Origin: Smittium culicis | Taxonomy: Eukaryota; Kickxellomycota; Harpellomycetes; Harpellales; Legeriomycetaceae | DNA length: 15,634 bases | Assembly: GCA_001970855.1 (NCBI GenBank) | Contig: LSSN01003284.1 | Span: 1-15,634, forward strand | Direction: 5' to 3' | Part shown: one piece after another, positions 11,131-15,634 of the stretch | How the letters are laid out: each line of letters opens with the position of its first letter | Numbering within the stretch: position 1 is the first letter of the stretch | Notes under the pieces: generated by a model | Told to the model about the DNA's origin: nothing | The model's input: only the letters and a program-made list of their open reading frames with translations | Database searches by the model: none | Program-made: the position numbers and the translations under genes

Positions 11131-12837
11131 ATTTTGTAAAGTATTTTTTTTGACAATTCAATTCAAAATTATTTTTTAGGAATTTATGTAAATCATTCTT
11201 GAATATAAATATAAATATGACTATGGTTTTTTGTTGTTATAATTATATTAGATCAGGTAATTATATTCTTTTACATCTATTAATTACATCGGAAATTTAG
11301 TATGAAGAATATATCGGCTTTCAATCCTACAAGTAATGTTGAAAAAAATATACGCAGAGCAGATCGAAGTTAAGATATTTTTTGGGAATAAAATCGATAT
11401 CAGCCTTTTATAATAGTTTTATCCTTGGCTATTAAATTAATTATTTCATCCTGCTATCAAACCTTCCAATTATGAGACGCAAAAAATAATTTGGAAAATT
11501 TAATTATAGATATAAATAAATATATTGTTTTAAACGCTGCTACAAATATTTTTATTACAAGAAAAAGCGCACTTTATTTTTTGTGTTTATGTCAATACAA
11601 AATTATTTATTATATAATTCCTGAGATCTGAAAGACATAAATTCTTATGTTATAGCTTTTTGGCTAGATGATTTATCTTTTAGCTTTCATACTACAATAT
11701 CGATAAAAATTTTGATAAGGAATTCGTTTTTTCTAACAGGGTAAGTTTAGAAAAACAATCTATACCATCAAATAACATATATTTTAATGGCCGAGGCAAC
11801 AAATTATCTGTTGAGGATACTAGCTTACTCATTCCGAAAAGTCATAAAAATAATTACGAAAGATTAAAAGTAAATATAATTGATATTAATTATACATCCA
11901 AGTTTTTATTATAAATCTATTTTCGCATTGATTTTTTTTAGGATAAGTTATTTTTATTACTAAATTTATTTAATTTGTATTGATATCAGTATTTTCGTTA
12001 CTGTATGTGGATATGAAGAGTAATTGGCATTAGAATGAGTTAATATTTCAGACAGTTATAACAAGATATTCCATAAGTGTTTAAAATCTCTTCTTTCTTT
12101 AATAGATACAAATGTCGACATATGAATATTCTTCATAAAAAATGAATTTTATTGTTTCAAGAATAATCAGGAATTATTCTATTGGTGGTAGCTGAATTTT
12201 AAAAGCTCATTGAAGATAGGCTATTCTTATCTTATAACAATCTACCCTTTGAAATGCCCTTTTTACCTTGATAAATTAGTCTTTAATTAAAGTATATTTT
12301 TTAACACTATTTTATTTAAAAATAAATACTTTTTTCAAAAAAATAACATCTGAATAATAGTGTTGTTTATTTAATAATTTAAACAAAAAAGTTAAATTAT
12401 AATTTCCTTTGTAAGTATTTATAATTAGGAAAAACTAATAAATTTATTTAATACATCATACCTCAATAAGATAATTTTTATTTTATCAAAACCATCCATG
12501 AAGATAATTAAAGCGGGTAATTAATCTTTATGATAAAAAATACTCTAATTCTGAAAATTTTTATTATAAAATTCAAAAGCGAACATTTTGTAAAAACGGG
12601 TATATATGCTTTTTTTTTTGTTCTGGCGGAAAATTTGATTAAAGGGGTTCAGAATAGATACTTTAGACTATTATTCATCTATTTCAATTCTAAGAATAGG
12701 TATAAATGTTTTTAAAATTATGGTTTGAATTACAAAGTTAGTGATCACTTATGCTACCGAAACCTATAAAAAAGTACCAATCTGATTTATAAAGGATAAA
12801 AATATATATATTATTAGCAAGGCTATTTATGATAAGC

Positions 12838-12862
12838 TGTTGATTAAAAGATGTTGATTAAA
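12838..12862. repeat. Short direct repeat TGTTGATTAAA, two copies
   Basis: TGTTGATTAAA occurs at 12838-12848 and 12852-12862, 14 bp apart start to start. It is a minor tandem duplication within the gene-free block and lies at the start of the stretch where the + strand becomes G-rich. Confidence 0.75.
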
Positions 12863-13406
12863 TTGTTTGTGTGGGGTTTTTTTTGGTTATATTAAAGGAT
12901 TACTGTGTTATATAAAACAAACCTCAATTATAAATTTTTAGCCCCAATCAGCAGGCTAAATAACAAAAAATGTGTCTAGTGGGTAAGAATCACTTTTACA
13001 ATTCTAAAATATAATTAATCCTAGTGAAAATGGTTCTAAATGAGTTATTCAAAACGCGAAACGATAAGATATTTGAGTGTGACTTTATACGTGTCACTAT
13101 TTATAGCTGGTGGGAGCTAAATTCCGATGATTAAATAGGTTACTTGGGATTAACTGTATGGTTCAGAATTTTATTTAGGTGTAGATGACGACATATTGGC
13201 CTATGAAGGATTTATAGTTCATTTCTAAAAATTAGATTAAAATCAATTTTTATATACGTGTTGTTTATCAATCTTGAACACGGAAAAAGTTCTCGAAAAC
13301 TAAAAAATGAGATCGATATATATTTGTTTTGTCTAATCTAACTTCCAAATCTCCGAGTATTCGCTTTTAAATACTAATAATGTCTGTGCTTATCGGAAAC
13401 GGGGTA

Positions 13407-13665
13407 ATTGGACCAATCATAAGGATGAAAAATACATTAATGTTCTCCGTAAAACTATGGAGAAGGAAAAATATTATTGGCTATAAACCATGGGTAGATC
13501 GATGGCATTAAATAAAAAATTAACGCTTTGGAAATAAATTCATAGTATAAATATCACTAAAAACGACAATGAGAAATAAATATATTGTATAAAAAAACGC
13601 TGTACTATTCTCTATATTATCTGAAATCAATAGGAACTCAACCCAAACTAATATTTTCAGCTAAA
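13407..13665 (+). promoter_or_regulatory. Upstream region of the ACSF3-like gene with paired CCAAT boxes and a TATA-like site
   Basis: ATTGGACCAAT at 13407-13417 is a perfect palindrome of two opposed CCAAT boxes around one A, about 250 bp before the ATG; another reverse CCAAT lies at 13476-13480. CCAAT boxes bind the fungal Hap/NF-Y complex. TATAAAA at 13588-13594, about 72 bp before the ATG, is a plausible TATA box. A TTTTCAG at 13654-13660 just before the ATG looks like an intron acceptor, so an upstream leader exon is possible; in that case the TATA-like site would lie within an intron. None of these is proven by sequence alone. Confidence 0.4.
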
Positions 13666-15535
13666 ATGTTTTCAAATTTTTGCAATTTACCAATCTTCCT
13701 GGCCGCACAAGCTCAAGCTAATCTTGATGTAGCCGCCAAACCCGCTGTTATTGATAGCACCAGTTCACACTCATATGCTCAGCTTCTTCTTGATTCATAT
13801 GCTGTAGAAAGCGAAATAATTCAACATATGTACTTCCCATCTTCATTTCTTTGTATTGGCCCCGATATTTGTATTTTTTTAGCCTAAAACAAAGAATCTT
13901 TTAGATACTTACTTTTCAAATTTATATTAATTAGCTCCTCTCCTGGTAACAATGTCGCTTTACTGATTCCCAACAGCTACCTGTATGTAATATCAACTCT
14001 TGGTATATGGCTATCCGGCTCTGCCGTTGTTCCTTTGAGTCTGTAGGTTTTATGAATATTTCATTATTTATCAAACAAAAATCATGAAATATCCTTACTT
14101 TATTTCAATAAGCAGCTCTTATCAATAATTACTTTTTATTGACCATAGAATGCACGTAAAATCCGAATTGGGATACTTCCTTTCAGATTCTGATTGTAAA
14201 GCTGTTTTGTCTACTAATGAGCACCTTGAATTGCTTACTACTGTTTGCAACGAGTTCAACCTATCAATCAAAATTATCCTAGTTGACTCCATCCCACTAT
14301 ATATAGTGCCCCCAACAGAAATCCCATCACATAACATCGACATTGAAAGCAACGCTCTTGTTGTTTACACTAGCGGAACTACAGGTATACCTCCTAAAAG
14401 AAAAAATTGACATTTTAATGATTTTTCCTTCTATAATTGAACTTGTTTTTCAGCTCCAAGTTTGTCTAAAAATACTTTATTATATCCAGTCTGTATCTAA
14501 CCCACTTTCCTCTATTTATTTTCACAGGAAAGCCAAAAGGTGTGGTCAGCTCTCATTTTAATGTTAATGCTCAACTTACCTCTTTAAAAATTGCCTGGGG
14601 AATTAATGAAAATGACCGTCTTTTGCATGTTTTGCCGCTCCACCATACTCATGTTAGTTTCTCCACCCATAATGTCTTTTTTTTTGCTTATTTTAATTAC
14701 TATCACATCTAATCTTTGTATTTAATTTGTAGGGAATTGTTGTCGTAAGTTTATTTCCTATTCTAAAACAAAAATGAACATTATTCGCCAAAAGATATTC
14801 AGTATTCAATAGCTATTTTTTTTATATAACTTACTCTAATTCTTTAAAAATTAAAATCAAGGCTCTGTACAGTATGATTAACGCTGGTGCTACCATCGAA
14901 ATGATGCCCAAATTCTCTGTAACAGGTGTAATAAACAGAGTGATAAATGGTGAAAGAAATCTCTCCTTGTTCATGGGCGTACCTGCTATGTACTGTAAGT
15001 TAAATATAAATTTTAGCTCTTTTTTAATTCTATTAAAGACTCATATTAATAAATTAATGTTTATTTTCTCTGCCTCTCCTCCTATAAAAAATCAGCCTTA
15101 CTTTTGAAAAAGTTTGAGTCATTTAGTGAAAGCGAACTAGAAGCGGTAAAAAATTCATTTAGCCAGTTCAGACTAACAATTTGTGGCTCCTCGCCTCTAC
15201 AATCAAAAGTTTTCAAAAAATGGGAACAATTAACAACTCAAGTAATGGTTGAGCGTTATGGAATGTCAGAAATCGGAATGGCTTTATCAAACAGCGGTAC
15301 TGACAAATCACAAAGATTTCCAGTAAGTTACAAAATAATCAGTAACTTTTCAGTTTTTATAAATTAATATTTCTAATTTACGCTTTTTTTTCTATTAAAA
15401 AAAAAAAAAGGGCTATGTTGGCACCCCATTGCCAGGTGTTTCTGTTAGGTTAATCAACGAGGCTGGTGTTGATGTTACAAATGATCCAAACCTTTCAGGA
15501 GAAGTTCAAATTAAAGGAGATACAGTATTTAAAAG
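13666..15535 (+). CDS. ACSF3: ACSF3-type malonyl/methylmalonyl-CoA synthetase, 5' eight exons, runs off the window
   Basis: This ATP-dependent acyl-CoA synthetase would activate malonate or methylmalonate to the CoA thioester through an acyl-AMP intermediate. Exons: 13666-13829, 13935-14042, 14149-14384, 14528-14652, 14733-14744, 14862-14994, 15096-15322, 15411-15535. Together they give 1130 nt, 376 codons plus two bases, and all phases agree. Conserved segments in order: SSPGNNVALLIPNSY near 56-70; PLSLMHVKSELGYFLSDS near 88-105; the AMP-binding loop TSGTTGKPKG at 165-174; LPLHHTHGIVVALY at 205-218; FMGVPAMY before 260; RLTICGSSPL at 285-294; ERYGMSEIGMAL at 312-323; YVGTPLPGVSVR at 337-348; SGEVQIKG at 364-371. 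This order and wording fit ACSF3 rather than long-chain or acetate enzymes. The start is the first ATG after an in-frame TGA at 13570-13572. Residues 1-20 lack Arg and Lys, so a classic mitochondrial presequence is not seen. The C-terminal domain, with its GWFKTGD motif and catalytic lysine, lies outside. The first donor, GTACTT, is weak but is the only one giving the right phase. Confidence 0.93.
14733..14744 (+). other. ACSF3: 12-nt microexon (exon 5) of the ACSF3-like gene
   Basis: GGAATTGTTGTC encodes Gly-Ile-Val-Val between a TTTGTAG acceptor and a GTAAGT donor. It completes the family segment HHxHG(I/V)V that runs from exon 4 (ending LPLHHTH) into exon 6 (starting ALYSMINAGA). Both flanking junctions are phase 0, so skipping it would keep the frame but delete four residues next to the active-site histidine segment. 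The flanking introns are 80 nt (14653-14732) and 117 nt (14745-14861). Confidence 0.88.
15323..15410 (+). other. ACSF3: Intron 7 of the ACSF3-like gene with an oligo-A run before the acceptor
   Basis: The donor is GTAAGT at 15323 and the acceptor ends at 15410. The last 14 bases are thirteen A (15397-15409) followed by G, preceded by T8-CTATT. An A run directly before the 3' splice site, where a pyrimidine tract is usual, is odd. The joined frame (RFP then GYVGTPLPG) confirms the acceptor. The run length may be uncertain because homopolymers are error-prone, but it lies in an intron and does not affect the frame. Confidence 0.85.
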
Positions 15536-15634
15536 GTAATCCAAAATATGATCCCTTCTACTCTATACTCCTCTTTTTTACCCATAGCTTGTACATTTAT
15601 TTTGAGATTTAAAAATAACTGATAATCGTTTTTT
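15536..15634 (+). other. ACSF3: Start of intron 8 of the ACSF3-like gene, incomplete
   Basis: Exon 8 ends with VFK plus two bases, followed by the donor GTAATC. The only good acceptor-like site before the window end, CCATAG ending at 15587, would lead to SLYIYFEI and then a stop. That does not match the family, which continues with an aromatic pair after this point, so the true acceptor is probably beyond 15634 and the intron is at least 99 nt long. Confidence 0.7.

Larger units (their letters stand above)
1704..13406. other. About 11.7 kb gene-free, extremely AT-rich block
   Basis: I find no convincing gene here on either strand. Two lines counted by hand gave 15% and 22% GC, against up to 50% in one line of the PEX22-like exon 2. 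Stop codons are dense in all frames, and the only start-to-stop stretches of 60 codons or more (7840-8025 minus and 12530-12715 plus) are low-complexity and match no family I know. I saw no tRNA B box, rRNA, U6-like sequence, reverse transcriptase motif or long terminal repeat. What it does contain is listed separately: inverted repeats, a 33-bp tandem duplication, and rare GC-containing islands (about 2292-2305, 6888-6950, 8797-8815, 10820-10845). It could be a heterochromatic AT-isochore, a regional centromere, or mutated transposon debris; the sequence alone does not decide. Confidence 0.8.

Noticed and set aside
12530..12715. Plus-strand 61-codon ORF
   Set aside because: Low-complexity hydrophobic/basic sequence as expected by chance; no family resemblance.
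1704..13406. CRISPR array, tRNA, rRNA or intact transposon in the AT-rich block
   Set aside because: I saw no regularly spaced repeats, no tRNA B-box sequence, no rRNA core sequence and no terminal repeats or transposase/reverse transcriptase motifs.
14122..14352. Minus-strand 76-codon ORF
   Set aside because: Antisense shadow of ACSF3-like exon 3, which is clearly coding on the plus strand.
14343..14561. Plus-strand 72-codon ORF in another frame
   Set aside because: It crosses intron 3 in a frame different from the synthetase and encodes nothing recognisable.

Overview
The window looks like nuclear DNA of a AT-rich eukaryote, most likely a fungus and possibly an early-diverging lineage. 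Genes carry short GT-AG introns (80-143 nt), coding strands are C-rich relative to G, and the sequence between genes is extremely AT-rich. The fungal reading rests on intron size, the pyrimidine-rich promoter and a Pex22-like gene (a family known mainly from fungi and plants). The species cannot be named from the sequence.

Layout. Positions 1-108 hold a 27-bp tandem repeat (three perfect copies and one decayed copy) cut by the window edge. Positions 109-410 are a pyrimidine-rich promoter/5' flank. Positions 411-1703 (+) encode a two-exon, 403-residue protein with an N-terminal membrane anchor and a C-terminal segment resembling the peroxin Pex22, the peroxisomal anchor of the ubiquitin-conjugating enzyme Pex4. 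From about 1704 to 13400 lies nearly 12 kb of gene-free DNA at roughly 15-25% GC in the lines I counted by hand. It has no convincing ORF or RNA gene, but it contains several perfect inverted repeats, concentrated at 2.06-2.74 kb, a 33-bp tandem duplication, and a few isolated GC-containing motifs. Between about 12.8 and 13.5 kb the + strand becomes G-rich relative to C, opposite to both genes, which may mark a decayed minus-strand element or gene.

Positions 13666-15535 (+) hold the 5' eight exons of an acyl-CoA synthetase of the ACSF3 (malonyl/methylmalonyl-CoA synthetase) type. I rebuilt the exons by hand: every splice phase agrees, and the joined exons read through the AMP-binding motif, the HHTHG segment, YGMSE and the GTPLPG segment. 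Exon 5 is a 12-nt microexon encoding four residues of a conserved segment. The gene runs off the right end, so its C-terminal domain is not seen.

The two genes are about 12 kb apart and nothing in the sequence links them functionally; one would act at the peroxisome membrane and the other in acyl-CoA supply. I found no clear new biological system. The points most worth a second look are the long gene-free AT-rich block with its hairpin cluster, the microexon, and the in-frame PEX22 intron whose retention would give a short protein with a hydrophobic tail.
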